DNA of 64,000 nucleotides. Source: a bacterium (GTDB lineage: Bacteria > Bacillota > Bacilli > Lactobacillales > Streptococcaceae). The DNA is taken from contig CAJNCF010000005.1 of the NCBI GenBank assembly GCA_905221195.1, positions 84,885-148,884 on the forward strand, written 5' to 3'. This document shows, piece after piece, positions 55,967 through 64,000 of this stretch (positions are counted from its first letter, which is position 1; each line of letters starts with the position of its first letter). A model generated the notes under the pieces. It had not been told where the DNA came from. It did not search any database and saw only the letters and a program-made list of their open reading frames with translations. A program made the position numbers and the translations under genes.

Positions 55967-57673
55967 ATGCTGATTCAGAAAATCAAAACCTACAAGTGGC
56001 AGGCACTGGCCTCGCTTCTGATGACAGGCTTGATGGTTGCTAGTTCACTTCTGCAACCGCGTTATCTGCAGGAAGTGTTAGACGCCCTCCTTGCTGGAAA
56101 ATATGAAGCTATTTATAGTATCGGGGCTTGGTTGATTGGTGTGGCCTTGGTCGGTCTGGTTGCTGGTGGGCTCAATGTTGTCCTTGCAGCCTATATTGCC
56201 CAAGGAGTTTCATCTGACCTTCGGGAGGATGCCTTCCGTAAAATCCAAACCTTTTCTTATGCCAATATTGAACAATTTAATGCGGGAAATCTAGTCGTTC
56301 GAATGACAAATGATATCAATCAGATTCAGAACGTGGTCATGATGACCTTCCAAATTCTTTTCAGACTTCCCCTCTTGTTCATCGGTTCGTTTATCCTTGC
56401 GGTTCAAACTTTGCCCTCTCTGTGGTGGGTGATTGTTCTCATGGTAGTCTTGATTTTTGGCTTGACTGCTATCATGATGGGAATGATGGGGCCACGTTTT
56501 GCCAAGTTTCAAACCCTTCTTGAGCGCATCAATGCTATCGCTAAGGAAAATCTTCGCGGTGTTCGTGTGGTCAAGTCCTTTGTCCAAGAAAAAGAGCAGT
56601 TTGCTAAGTTTACAGAGGTCTCGGACGAGCTTCTCGGTCAAAATCTTTATATCGGCTATGCCTTTTCAGTAGTGGAGCCTTTCATGATGTTGGTAGGTTA
56701 TGGGGCGGTATTCCTCTCTATTTGGTTGGTTGCTGGGATGGTTCAGTCGGATCCTTCTGTTGTGGGTTCCATTGCTTCCTTTGTTAATTACCTAAGCCAG
56801 ATTATCTTTACCATTGTTATGGTTGGATTTTTGGGAAATTCTGTCAGTCGTGCCATGATTTCCATGCGTCGTATTCGAGAAATTCTTGACGCAGAGCCAG
56901 CTATGACCTTCAAGGATGTCCCAGATGAAGAGTTGGTTGGCAGTCTTAGCTTTGAAAATGTAACCTTTACCTATCCAATGGACAAGGAACCAATGCTGAA
57001 AGACGTGAGCTTTACCATCGAGCCTGGTCAAATGGTTGGTGTAGTTGGAGCGACTGGTGCAGGAAAATCAACCTTGGCTCAATTGATTCCACGTCTCTTT
57101 GACCCACAGGAAGGCTCTATTAAAATCGGAGGCAAGGATATTCGAGAAGTGAGTGAAGGAACCTTGCGTAAAACAGTGTCCATCGTTCTCCAACGTGCCA
57201 TTCTCTTTAGTGGAACGATTGCAGATAACTTGAGACAGGGTAAGGGAGATGCTACTCTATTTGAAATGGAGCGCGCAGCTAATATTGCCCAAGCTAGCGA
57301 ATTCATTCATCGTATGGAGAAAACCTTTGAAAGTCCAGTTGAGGAACGGGGAACCAACTTCTCTGGTGGACAAAAGCAAAGGATGTCGATTGCGCGTGGG
57401 ATTGTCAGCAATCCACGTATTCTGATTTTTGACGATTCGACCTCAGCCCTAGATGCTAAGTCAGAGCGCCTGGTTCAGGAAGCTTTGAATAAGGATCTGA
57501 AGGGAACAACAACTATTATCATCGCGCAAAAGATTAGTTCGGTTGTTCATGCAGACAAGATCTTGGTTCTAGATCAGGGACGATTGATTGGTCAAGGCAC
57601 GCATGCAGACTTGGTTGTCAATAATGCCGTTTACCGTGAAATCTATGAAACACAGAAAGGAAAGGAGGAGTAA
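55967..57673 (+). CDS. patA: ABC multidrug exporter subunit PatA
   Basis: 568 aa half-transporter with six membrane helices and a C-terminal NBD. Walker A GATGAGKST and signature FSGGQ are canonical, but the catalytic glutamate after Walker B is Asp (FDDST, 489-490) and the switch histidine is Gln521 (IAQK). PatA therefore supplies the degenerate ATP site of a heterodimer with PatB. Exports fluoroquinolones and dyes in pneumococcus. AAGGAG precedes the ATG. Confidence 0.93.
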   Translation: MLIQKIKTYKWQALASLLMTGLMVASSLLQPRYLQEVLDALLAGKYEAIYSIGAWLIGVALVGLVAGGLNVVLAAYIAQGVSSDLREDAFRKIQTFSYANIEQFNAGNLVVRMTNDINQIQNVVMMTFQILFRLPLLFIGSFILAVQTLPSLWWVIVLMVVLIFGLTAIMMGMMGPRFAKFQTLLERINAIAKENLRGVRVVKSFVQEKEQFAKFTEVSDELLGQNLYIGYAFSVVEPFMMLVGYGAVFLSIWLVAGMVQSDPSVVGSIASFVNYLSQIIFTIVMVGFLGNSVSRAMISMRRIREILDAEPAMTFKDVPDEELVGSLSFENVTFTYPMDKEPMLKDVSFTIEPGQMVGVVGATGAGKSTLAQLIPRLFDPQEGSIKIGGKDIREVSEGTLRKTVSIVLQRAILFSGTIADNLRQGKGDATLFEMERAANIAQASEFIHRMEKTFESPVEERGTNFSGGQKQRMSIARGIVSNPRILIFDDSTSALDAKSERLVQEALNKDLKGTTTIIIAQKISSVVHADKILVLDQGRLIGQGTHADLVVNNAVYREIYETQKGKEE

Positions 57674-57674
57674 A

Positions 57675-59441
57675 ATGAAGACAGTTCAATTTTTCTGGCA
57701 TTACTTTAAGGTCTACAAGCTCTCATTTGTGGTTGTTATCTTGATGCTGGTTCTATCAACTCTTGCCCAAGCCCTCTTTCCAGTCTTTTCTGGACAAGCG
57801 GTAACAGAGCTAGCCAATTTAGTTCAAGCTTATCAAGATGGCAATCCAGAACTTGTTTGGCAGAGTCTATCAGGAATTATGGTCAATCTTGGCCTGCTGG
57901 TTTTGGTTCTCTTTATCTCCAGTGTCATATACATGTGTCTCATGACGCGCGTGATTGCAGAGTCGACTAACGAGATGCGCAAAGGCCTCTTTGGTAAGCT
58001 TGCTCGCTTGACGGTTTCTTTCTTTGACCGCCGACAAGATGGCGATATCCTGTCTCGTTTTACTAGTGATTTGGATAATATCCTCCAAGCCTTTAATGAA
58101 AGTCTGGTTCAGGTCATGAGCAATATTGTTTTATACATTGGTCTGATTCTTGTCATGTTTTCGAGAAATGTGACGCTGGCCCTAATCACCATCGCCAGCA
58201 CACCAGTAGCCTTCCTTATGCTGATTTTCATCGTGAAAATGGCACGTAAATACACCAACCTCCAGCAAAAAGAAGTAGGGAAACTCAACGCCTATATGGA
58301 TGAGAGTATCTCAGGTCAAAAAGCTGTCATTGTCCAAGGAATTCAAGAGGATATGATGGCAGGATTTCTTGAACAAAATGAGCGCGTGCGCAAAGCAACC
58401 TTTAAAGGAAGAATGTTCTCAGGAATTCTTTTCCCTGTCATGAATGGGATGAGTCTGGTCAACACAGCCATCGTTATCTTTGCTGGTTCAGCTGTACTTT
58501 TGAATGATAAGACTATTGAAACAAGTACAGCTCTAGGTTTGATTGTTATGTTTGCCCAATTTTCTCAGCAGTACTACCAGCCTATTATTCAAGTTGCGGC
58601 TAGTTGGGGAAGCCTTCAGTTAGCCTTTACAGGTGCTGAACGGATTCAGGAAATGTTTGACGCAGAGGAAGAAATCCGACCTGAAAAGGCTCCAATCTTC
58701 ACTAAGTTGCAAGAAGGTGTTGAAATTAGTCATATTGATTTTTCATACTTGCCTGATAAACCTATTTTGAAAGATGTCAGTATTTCCACCCCTAAAGGCC
58801 AGATGACAGCAGTTGTTGGTCCGACGGGTTCAGGGAAAACGACTATTATGAATCTCATCAATCGCTTTTATGATGTTGATGCTGGTGGTATTTATTTTGA
58901 CGGAAAAGACATTCGTGACTATGAGTTGGATAGTCTCAGAAGCAAGGTGGGGATTGTCTTGCAAGATTCGGTCTTATTTAGCGGAACCATTCGAGACAAT
59001 ATCCGTTTTGGTGTGCCAGATGCCAGTCAGGAAATGGTTGAGGCAGCAGCCAAAGCAACCCATATTCATGACTATATCGAAAGCTTACCTGATAAATACG
59101 ATACGCTTATCGATGATGACCAGAGCATCTTCTCGACAGGGCAGAAGCAATTGATTTCCATCGCTCGAACCCTGATGACGGATCCAGAAGTTCTCATTCT
59201 CGATGAAGCCACTTCAAACGTAGATACAGTAACAGAAAGCAAGATTCAGCATGCCATGGAGGCGGTTGTAGCAGGTAGAACCAGTTTCGTTATTGCTCAC
59301 CGTTTGAAGACCATCCTCAATGCTGATCAGATTATTGTCCTTAAAGATGGAGAAGTCATTGAACGCGGTAATCACCATGAACTTTTAAAACTAGGTGGAT
59401 TCTACTCAGAACTCTATCACAATCAATTTGTCTTCGAATAA
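57675..59441 (+). CDS. patB: ABC multidrug exporter subunit PatB
   Basis: 588 aa half-transporter. Walker A GPTGSGKTT, Walker B LILDEATS and H-loop IAHR are canonical, whereas the signature is FSTGQ (486-490) instead of LSGGQ. That complements PatA's altered Walker B and H-loop, leaving one good and one degenerate ATP site, as in heterodimeric exporters. The start at 57675 (MKTVQFFWHYFK) has GGAGG and follows the patA stop by 1 base. Confidence 0.93.
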   Translation: MKTVQFFWHYFKVYKLSFVVVILMLVLSTLAQALFPVFSGQAVTELANLVQAYQDGNPELVWQSLSGIMVNLGLLVLVLFISSVIYMCLMTRVIAESTNEMRKGLFGKLARLTVSFFDRRQDGDILSRFTSDLDNILQAFNESLVQVMSNIVLYIGLILVMFSRNVTLALITIASTPVAFLMLIFIVKMARKYTNLQQKEVGKLNAYMDESISGQKAVIVQGIQEDMMAGFLEQNERVRKATFKGRMFSGILFPVMNGMSLVNTAIVIFAGSAVLLNDKTIETSTALGLIVMFAQFSQQYYQPIIQVAASWGSLQLAFTGAERIQEMFDAEEEIRPEKAPIFTKLQEGVEISHIDFSYLPDKPILKDVSISTPKGQMTAVVGPTGSGKTTIMNLINRFYDVDAGGIYFDGKDIRDYELDSLRSKVGIVLQDSVLFSGTIRDNIRFGVPDASQEMVEAAAKATHIHDYIESLPDKYDTLIDDDQSIFSTGQKQLISIARTLMTDPEVLILDEATSNVDTVTESKIQHAMEAVVAGRTSFVIAHRLKTILNADQIIVLKDGEVIERGNHHELLKLGGFYSELYHNQFVFE

Positions 59442-59443
59442 GG

Positions 59444-59474
59444 AAAAAGTTGTCCTATGTGGGCGGCTTTTTCT
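59444..59474 (+). terminator. patAB terminator
   Basis: AAAAAGTTGTCC pairs with GGGCGGCTTTTT using several G-T pairs, followed by more T residues. Confidence 0.7.
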
Positions 59475-59579
59475 TGTCCATAAAAAATTTTTATCACAGC
59501 CTTAAAAAAAACATATTAGACGAAAGTCATTCTGAGTGATATGATAGGACTATCGTTAATATTCGAAAGGAGAGACATC

Positions 59580-60269
59580 ATGCCCAGAACGGTTGTAGGA
59601 GTTGCTGCAAATCTATGTCCCGTAGATGCAGAGGGCAAAAACATTCATTCATCTGTATCTTGTAGATTCGCAGAGAGCATTCGTCAAGTCGGTGGTCTCC
59701 CTTTAGTCATTCCTGTTGGTGATGAGTCAGTTGTACGCGATTATGTGGAAATGATTGACAAGCTTATTTTGACAGGCGGTCAGAATGTCCATCCTCAGTT
59801 TTATGGAGAGAAAAAGACCATCGAGAGCGATGATTACAATCTGGTTCGTGATGAATTTGAATTGGCACTTTTGAAGGAAGCTCTCCGTCAGAACAAACCA
59901 ATTATGGCAATCTGCCGTGGTGTCCAACTTGTCAATGTTGCCTTTGGTGGAACCCTCAATCAAGAAATCGAAGGTCACTGGCAAGGACTACCTTTCGGAA
60001 CATCTCACTCTATTGAGACAGTGGAAGGAAGCGTGGTGGCTAAGCTATTTGGAAAAGAAAGTCAGGTCAATTCCGTCCATCGTCAGAGCATCAAAGATTT
60101 GGCACCTAATTTCCGTGTAACTGCTATTGATCCCAGAGACCAAACTATCGAAGCGATTGAATCTATCGATGAGCACCGTATTATCGGTTTGCAGTGGCAT
60201 CCAGAGTTTCTGGTTAATGAAGAAGATGGCAATTTAGAATTATTTGAGTATTTATTGAATGAACTGTAA
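59580..60269 (+). CDS. Class I glutamine amidotransferase-like hydrolase (peptidase C26)
   Basis: 229 aa. The catalytic triad is visible: Cys112 in AICRGVQ, and His207 and Glu209 in LQWHPE. This places it with gamma-glutamyl-GABA hydrolase/PuuD-type enzymes; in streptococci the substrate is not established. Start ATG 59580 with AAAGGAGAG; upstream frame is the promoter (TGA TATGAT). It is followed by its own terminator. Confidence 0.88.
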   Translation: MPRTVVGVAANLCPVDAEGKNIHSSVSCRFAESIRQVGGLPLVIPVGDESVVRDYVEMIDKLILTGGQNVHPQFYGEKKTIESDDYNLVRDEFELALLKEALRQNKPIMAICRGVQLVNVAFGGTLNQEIEGHWQGLPFGTSHSIETVEGSVVAKLFGKESQVNSVHRQSIKDLAPNFRVTAIDPRDQTIEAIESIDEHRIIGLQWHPEFLVNEEDGNLELFEYLLNEL

Positions 60270-60300
60270 CGACTGGAACATCTAGTCGTTCTTTATTTTT
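60268..60300 (+). terminator. Terminator of C26 hydrolase gene
   Basis: AACGACT pairs with AGTCGTT, followed by CTTTATTTTTT; it overlaps the stop codon. Confidence 0.8.
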
Positions 60301-60327
60301 TCAAAATTTTTGGAATATGACATTTTT

Positions 60328-60406
60328 ACGCAAACGTTTGAATTCTGATAAAAATTGGAGAAATTCGACAAAAAAACTTGAAAAAAACGAAGGTAAGCGT
60401 TATGAT
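60328..60406 (+). promoter_or_regulatory. pgi promoter with upstream LacI/CcpA-type site
   Basis: -35 TTGAAA (60378-60383), 17-bp spacer, -10 TATGAT (60401-60406). About 40 bases upstream of the -35 lies ACGCAAACGTTTGA (60328-60341), sharing CGCAAACGTTTG with the malQ operator. It may be an activating cre site for CcpA or a MalR contact. Confidence 0.65.
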
Positions 60407-60434
60407 ATAAAAGAAGAAATATTGGAGGAATAAC

Positions 60435-61784
60435 ATGTCACATATTAAATTTGATTATTCAAAAGTTTTAGACAAATTTGTTGCACCACATGAAGTGGAA
60501 TACATGCAATCACAAGTAACAGCAGCAGATGAATTGATCCGTAAAGGAACTGGTGCTGGTAGCGACTTCTTGGGATGGTTGGACCTTCCTGAAAACTACG
60601 ACCGCGAAGAGTTTGACCGCATCTTGAAAGCTGCTGAGCAAATCAAGTCAGACAGCGATGTTTTGGTTGTTATCGGTATTGGAGGATCTTACCTTGGTGC
60701 TAAAGCAGCAATCGACTTCTTGAATCACCACTTTGCAAACTTGCAAACAAAAGAAGAACGCAAAGCTCCACAAATCCTTTACGCAGGAAACTCAATCTCA
60801 TCTACTTACCTTGCTGACTTGGTAGAGTACGTAGCTGACAAAGACTTCTCAGTAAACGTGATTTCTAAATCAGGTACAACAACTGAACCAGCTATCGCTT
60901 TCCGTGTCTTCAAAGAACTTTTGGTTAAGAAATACGGTCAAGAAGAAGCAAACAAACGTATCTATGCAACAACTGACCGCCAAAAAGGTGCTGTTAAGGT
61001 TGAAGCGGACGCTAACGGTTGGGAAACATTTGTTGTTCCAGATGACATCGGTGGACGCTTCTCAGTATTGACAGCAGTTGGTTTGCTTCCAATCGCTGCA
61101 TCAGGAGCTGACATTAAAGCCCTTATGGAAGGTGCTAACGCAGCTCGCAAAGACTACACTTCAGACAAAATCTCTGAAAACGAAGCTTACCAATATGCAG
61201 CTGTTCGTAACATTCTTTACCGTAAAGGCTATGCAACTGAAATCTTGGTAAACTATGAGCCATCACTTCAATATTTCTCAGAATGGTGGAAACAATTGGC
61301 TGGTGAATCAGAAGGGAAAGACCAAAAAGGTATCTACCCAACTTCAGCCAACTTCTCAACTGACTTGCACTCACTTGGTCAATTTATCCAAGAGGGAACT
61401 CGTATCATGTTTGAAACAGTTGTTCGTGTTGACAAACCACGTAAAAACGTGATTATCCCTACTTTGGAAGAAGACCTTGATGGACTTGGTTACCTTCAAG
61501 GAAAAGACGTTGACTTTGTAAACAAAAAAGCGACTGACGGTGTTCTTCTTGCCCACACAGATGGTGATGTACCAAACATGTATGTGACTCTTCCAGAGCA
61601 AGACGCTTTCACCCTTGGTTATACTATCTACTTCTTCGAATTGGCAATTGCCCTTTCAGGTTACTTGAATGCTATTAACCCATTTGACCAACCAGGTGTT
61701 GAAGCTTACAAACGCAACATGTTTGCCCTTCTTGGAAAACCAGGATTTGAAGAATTGAGCAAAGAACTTAACGCACGTCTATAA
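60435..61784 (+). CDS. pgi: Glucose-6-phosphate isomerase
   Basis: 449 aa, the short Gram-positive form. [15 protein letters not shown], the phosphate-binding [10 protein letters not shown] and the C-terminal [12 protein letters not shown] are typical. It interconverts glucose-6-phosphate and fructose-6-phosphate in glycolysis. GGAGG precedes the ATG. The CGCAAACG operator-like box upstream links it to sugar control. Confidence 0.97.
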   Translation: MSHIKFDYSKVLDKFVAPHEVEYMQSQVTAADELIRKGTGAGSDFLGWLDLPENYDREEFDRILKAAEQIKSDSDVLVVIGIGGSYLGAKAAIDFLNHHFANLQTKEERKAPQILYAGNSISSTYLADLVEYVADKDFSVNVISKSGTTTEPAIAFRVFKELLVKKYGQEEANKRIYATTDRQKGAVKVEADANGWETFVVPDDIGGRFSVLTAVGLLPIAASGADIKALMEGANAARKDYTSDKISENEAYQYAAVRNILYRKGYATEILVNYEPSLQYFSEWWKQLAGESEGKDQKGIYPTSANFSTDLHSLGQFIQEGTRIMFETVVRVDKPRKNVIIPTLEEDLDGLGYLQGKDVDFVNKKATDGVLLAHTDGDVPNMYVTLPEQDAFTLGYTIYFFELAIALSGYLNAINPFDQPGVEAYKRNMFALLGKPGFEELSKELNARL

Positions 61785-61790
61785 TAGAAG

Positions 61791-61817
61791 AAAAGAGTGG
61801 TTTGTCCACTCTTTTTA
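61791..61817 (+). terminator. pgi terminator
   Basis: AAAGAGTGG pairs with CCACTCTTT, followed by TTAC. Confidence 0.85.
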
Positions 61818-61836
61818 CTCTCTTTATCCATAGAAA

Positions 61837-61865
61837 TTGGACTCAGCCAAGACTTGTGATATAAT
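61837..61865 (+). promoter_or_regulatory. gltX promoter
   Basis: -35 TTGGAC (61837-61842), 17-bp spacer, -10 TATAAT (61860-61865), also extended (TGA). Confidence 0.8.
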
Positions 61866-61911
61866 ATAGAGAGCAAAAAGGCAGACGCCTAGAGACTTTA
61901 TAGGAGAAACT

Positions 61912-63372
61912 ATGTCAAAAGATATCCGCGTACGTTACGCACCAAGTCCAACAGGACTACTACACATCGGGAATGCCCGTACAGCATTGTTTAACTACTT
62001 GTATGCACGCCATCATGGTGGAACATTTATCATTCGTATCGAAGATACTGACCGTAAACGTCATGTCGAGGATGGAGAACGTTCACAGCTTGAAAACCTT
62101 CGTTGGTTGGGCATGGATTGGGATGAAAGCCCAGAAACACATGAAAACTACCGCCAATCTGAACGTTTGGACTTGTATCAAAAATACATCGATCAATTGC
62201 TAGCTGAAGGAAAAGCCTACAAATCTTATGTTACAGAAGAAGAGTTGGCAGCTGAACGTGAACGCCAAGAAGCAGCTGGCGAAACACCACGCTACATCAA
62301 TGAATACCTTGGTATGAGTGAAGAGGAGAAAGTAGCTTACATCGCAGAACGTGAAGCAGCTGGTATCATCCCAACGGTTCGTTTGCCTGTCAATGAGTCA
62401 GGTATCTACAAGTGGCATGATATGGTCAAAGGTGATATCGAATTTGAAGGTGGCAATATCGGCGGTGACTGGGTTATCCAAAAGAAAGACGGTTACCCAA
62501 CTTACAACTTTGCCGTTGTTATCGATGACCACGATATGCAAATCTCTCATGTTATCCGTGGAGATGACCACATTGCTAATACACCAAAACAGCTTATGGT
62601 CTATGAAGCCCTTGGTTGGGAAGCTCCAGAGTTCGGTCATATGACCTTGATTATCAACTCTGAAACTGGGAAAAAATTGTCTAAACGCGATACCAACACA
62701 CTTCAGTTTATCGAAGACTACCGTAAAAAAGGTTATTTACCAGAAGCAGTTTTTAACTTTATTGCTCTTCTTGGTTGGAACCCAGGTGGCGAAGATGAGA
62801 TTTTCTCTCGTGAAGAACTCATTAAACTTTTCGATGAAAACCGCCTCAGCAAGTCTCCAGCAGCCTTTGATCAGAAGAAACTCGACTGGATGAGCAATGA
62901 TTATATCAAGAATGCAGACCTAGAAACTATCTTTGAAATGGCAAAACCATTCTTAGAGGAAGCAGGCCGTTTAACTGACAAGGCTGAAAAATTAGTTGAG
63001 CTCTATAAACCACAAATGAAGTCGGTAGATGAGATTATCCCATTGACAGATCTCTTCTTCTCAGATTTCCCAGAATTGACCGAAGCAGAGCGTGAAGTCA
63101 TGGCGGGTGAAACCGTCCCAACAGTTCTTGAAGCCTTCAAAGCAAAACTCGAAGCGATGACAGATGATGAATTTGTGACAGAGAATATCTTCCCACAAAT
63201 TAAAGCAGTCCAAAAAGAAACAGGTATCAAAGGAAAAAATCTCTTCATGCCAATTCGTATTGCTGTTTCAGGTGAAATGCATGGACCAGAATTGCCAGAT
63301 ACGATCTTCTTGTTAGGTCGTGAAAAATCAATCCAGCATATTGAAAATATGTTAAAAGAAATCTCTAAATAA
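61912..63372 (+). CDS. gltX: Glutamyl-tRNA synthetase
   Basis: 486 aa class I synthetase. HIGH variant HIGN (18-21 in [18 protein letters not shown]) and KLSKR (255-259). Bacteria of this group charge tRNA-Gln with glutamate too, so the enzyme is non-discriminating by inference. The start follows AGGAGA. A cytidine deaminase-like gene follows after 13 bases, and a tRNA-Glu gene lies 560 bases on. Confidence 0.97.
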   Translation: MSKDIRVRYAPSPTGLLHIGNARTALFNYLYARHHGGTFIIRIEDTDRKRHVEDGERSQLENLRWLGMDWDESPETHENYRQSERLDLYQKYIDQLLAEGKAYKSYVTEEELAAERERQEAAGETPRYINEYLGMSEEEKVAYIAEREAAGIIPTVRLPVNESGIYKWHDMVKGDIEFEGGNIGGDWVIQKKDGYPTYNFAVVIDDHDMQISHVIRGDDHIANTPKQLMVYEALGWEAPEFGHMTLIINSETGKKLSKRDTNTLQFIEDYRKKGYLPEAVFNFIALLGWNPGGEDEIFSREELIKLFDENRLSKSPAAFDQKKLDWMSNDYIKNADLETIFEMAKPFLEEAGRLTDKAEKLVELYKPQMKSVDEIIPLTDLFFSDFPELTEAEREVMAGETVPTVLEAFKAKLEAMTDDEFVTENIFPQIKAVQKETGIKGKNLFMPIRIAVSGEMHGPELPDTIFLLGREKSIQHIENMLKEISK

Positions 63373-63385
63373 GAAGGAATCAATA

Positions 63386-63820
63386 ATGGACATCTGGGAA
63401 AAGATGTACGAAGAAGCACGGGAACTATACGATCCACATGAAGTATCTGATTTTGTTTACGCTAACCATGTCGTAGCCGCAGTAGAAGCAGAAGATGGAC
63501 AAATATTTACAGGATTCTGTATGGAGGGAACCTGTGGTGTTTTCCATCTCTGCGCAGAGCGAGCGGCACTCTTTAATATGTACCAATTTTCAGGACAAAC
63601 TAAGGTTAAAAAAGTATTAGCCTTTCGAGACAAACCGCCTTATGGTGGAAGTTCAGGAATGCCCTGTGGAGCTTGTAGAGAATTCCTTTTAGAGCTTAAT
63701 GCTGAAAATAAAGATGCAGAATTTATGATGGACTACGATACAAGAAAGACAGTGAAAGTCGCAGAACTAATGCCCTATTGGTGGGGAGAAGAACGTGCTT
63801 CTAAGTTTAATAATCAATAG
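63386..63820 (+). CDS. Cytidine deaminase-like zinc enzyme
   Basis: 144 aa. The zinc-deaminase motifs are HLCAE (Cys56 ligand, Glu58 proton shuttle) and PCGAC (Cys94, Cys97). The three-cysteine form matches cytidine or blasticidin-S deaminase-like proteins. It differs from housekeeping Cdd in its C-terminus (ELMPYWWGEERAS), so the substrate is uncertain. Probably co-transcribed with gltX. Confidence 0.85.
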   Translation: MDIWEKMYEEARELYDPHEVSDFVYANHVVAAVEAEDGQIFTGFCMEGTCGVFHLCAERAALFNMYQFSGQTKVKKVLAFRDKPPYGGSSGMPCGACREFLLELNAENKDAEFMMDYDTRKTVKVAELMPYWWGEERASKFNNQ

Positions 63821-63849
63821 AAGAGTCGGTATAATTCTGGCTCTTTTTA
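63821..63849 (+). terminator. Terminator of gltX transcript
   Basis: AGAGTCGG-type arm pairs with CTGGCTCT (with G-T and mismatch), followed by TTTTAC. Confidence 0.65.
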
Positions 63850-63878
63850 CTTAACTTGAAAAAAATAGAAAAAAGTAG

Positions 63879-63906
63879 TTGACAAGTCTGAAAAAGGCTG
63901 TATAAT
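63879..63906 (+). promoter_or_regulatory. tRNA-Glu promoter
   Basis: Consensus TTGACA (63879-63884), 16-bp spacer and TATAAT (63901-63906), as expected for a stable RNA gene. Confidence 0.9.
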
Positions 63907-63931
63907 AGTAAGAGTTGAAAATAACAGCTCA

Positions 63932-64000
63932 GGTCCGTTGGTCAAGGGGTTAAGACACCGCCTTTTCACGGCGGTAACACGGGTTCGAATCCCGTACGGA
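63932..64000 (+). tRNA. tRNA-Glu (anticodon TTC), 3' end cut by window
   Basis: The cloverleaf is readable: acceptor GGTCCGT, anticodon stem CCGCC-TTTTCAC-GGCGG with anticodon TTC, and T-arm CGGGTTCGAATCCCG. The last few bases of the acceptor stem lie beyond the window. It is probably the first gene of a tRNA cluster. Confidence 0.95.

Noticed and set aside
55828..56043. 71-aa plus-strand ORF across the patA leader
   Set aside because: It runs through the promoter and terminator and overlaps patA in another frame; no ribosome-binding site.

Overview
This window is chromosomal DNA from a low-GC Gram-positive coccus of the Streptococcus mitis group (S. mitis, S. oralis or S. pneumoniae relatives). 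The evidence is: BOX repeats (22705-22805 and 24725-24828); a YSIRK/LPXTG surface protein; the malR-malA / malX-C-D / malQ-P maltosaccharide cluster; a patA-patB type ABC exporter pair behind a leader terminator; pbp1b; and a housekeeping order ilvD, hisS, aspS, mal, tyrS, pbp1b, dapH, galU, gpsA, argS/argR, mutS, pgi, gltX that I recall from pneumococcus. I cannot assign the species from sequence alone.

Layout. Positions 1-2460 are accessory: a broken integrase end, a 22-codon phage-like remnant, five short unrecognised ORFs, a structured small RNA and a complete Fst-type type I toxin-antitoxin locus. Positions 2464-8289 encode a 1941-aa repeat-rich wall-anchored protein, followed by a MITE-like hairpin element. 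Positions 8.6-15.7 kb hold an HXXEE membrane protein, zinc-independent ribosomal proteins L33 and L32, ilvD with a SufT-like protein, an Rgg regulator, an MFS transporter and hisS. Positions 15.7-19.9 kb form one operon with an HTH regulator, small membrane proteins, an ABC transporter and a CPBP protease. aspS and a YitT protein follow, then the maltose/maltodextrin regulon (22.8-32.7 kb) with LacI-type operators in its divergent promoter region.

Positions 32.8-36.4 kb carry an RRNPP-like regulator and a second, paralogous ABC module. Then come rlmA, a P-type ATPase with a small DUF6110-like partner, tyrS, pbp1b, an EamA transporter, a candidate ncRNA, dapH-dapL (lysine/DAP), fthC, a rhomboid protease, and gpsA-galU. 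At 50.55-50.96 kb, between argS and a small membrane ORF, lies a tandem array of hairpin units. Their stems differ between units but keep pairing, while loops, linkers and single bulged bases are conserved. This is the most unusual structure in the window. The right end has argR, mutS, patA-patB with a leader terminator, a class I glutamine amidotransferase, pgi, gltX, a cytidine deaminase-like protein and a tRNA-Glu cut by the window edge.

Most real starts were chosen by ribosome-binding sites, so several are shorter than the longest open frame. All family names come from reading motifs, not database searches.
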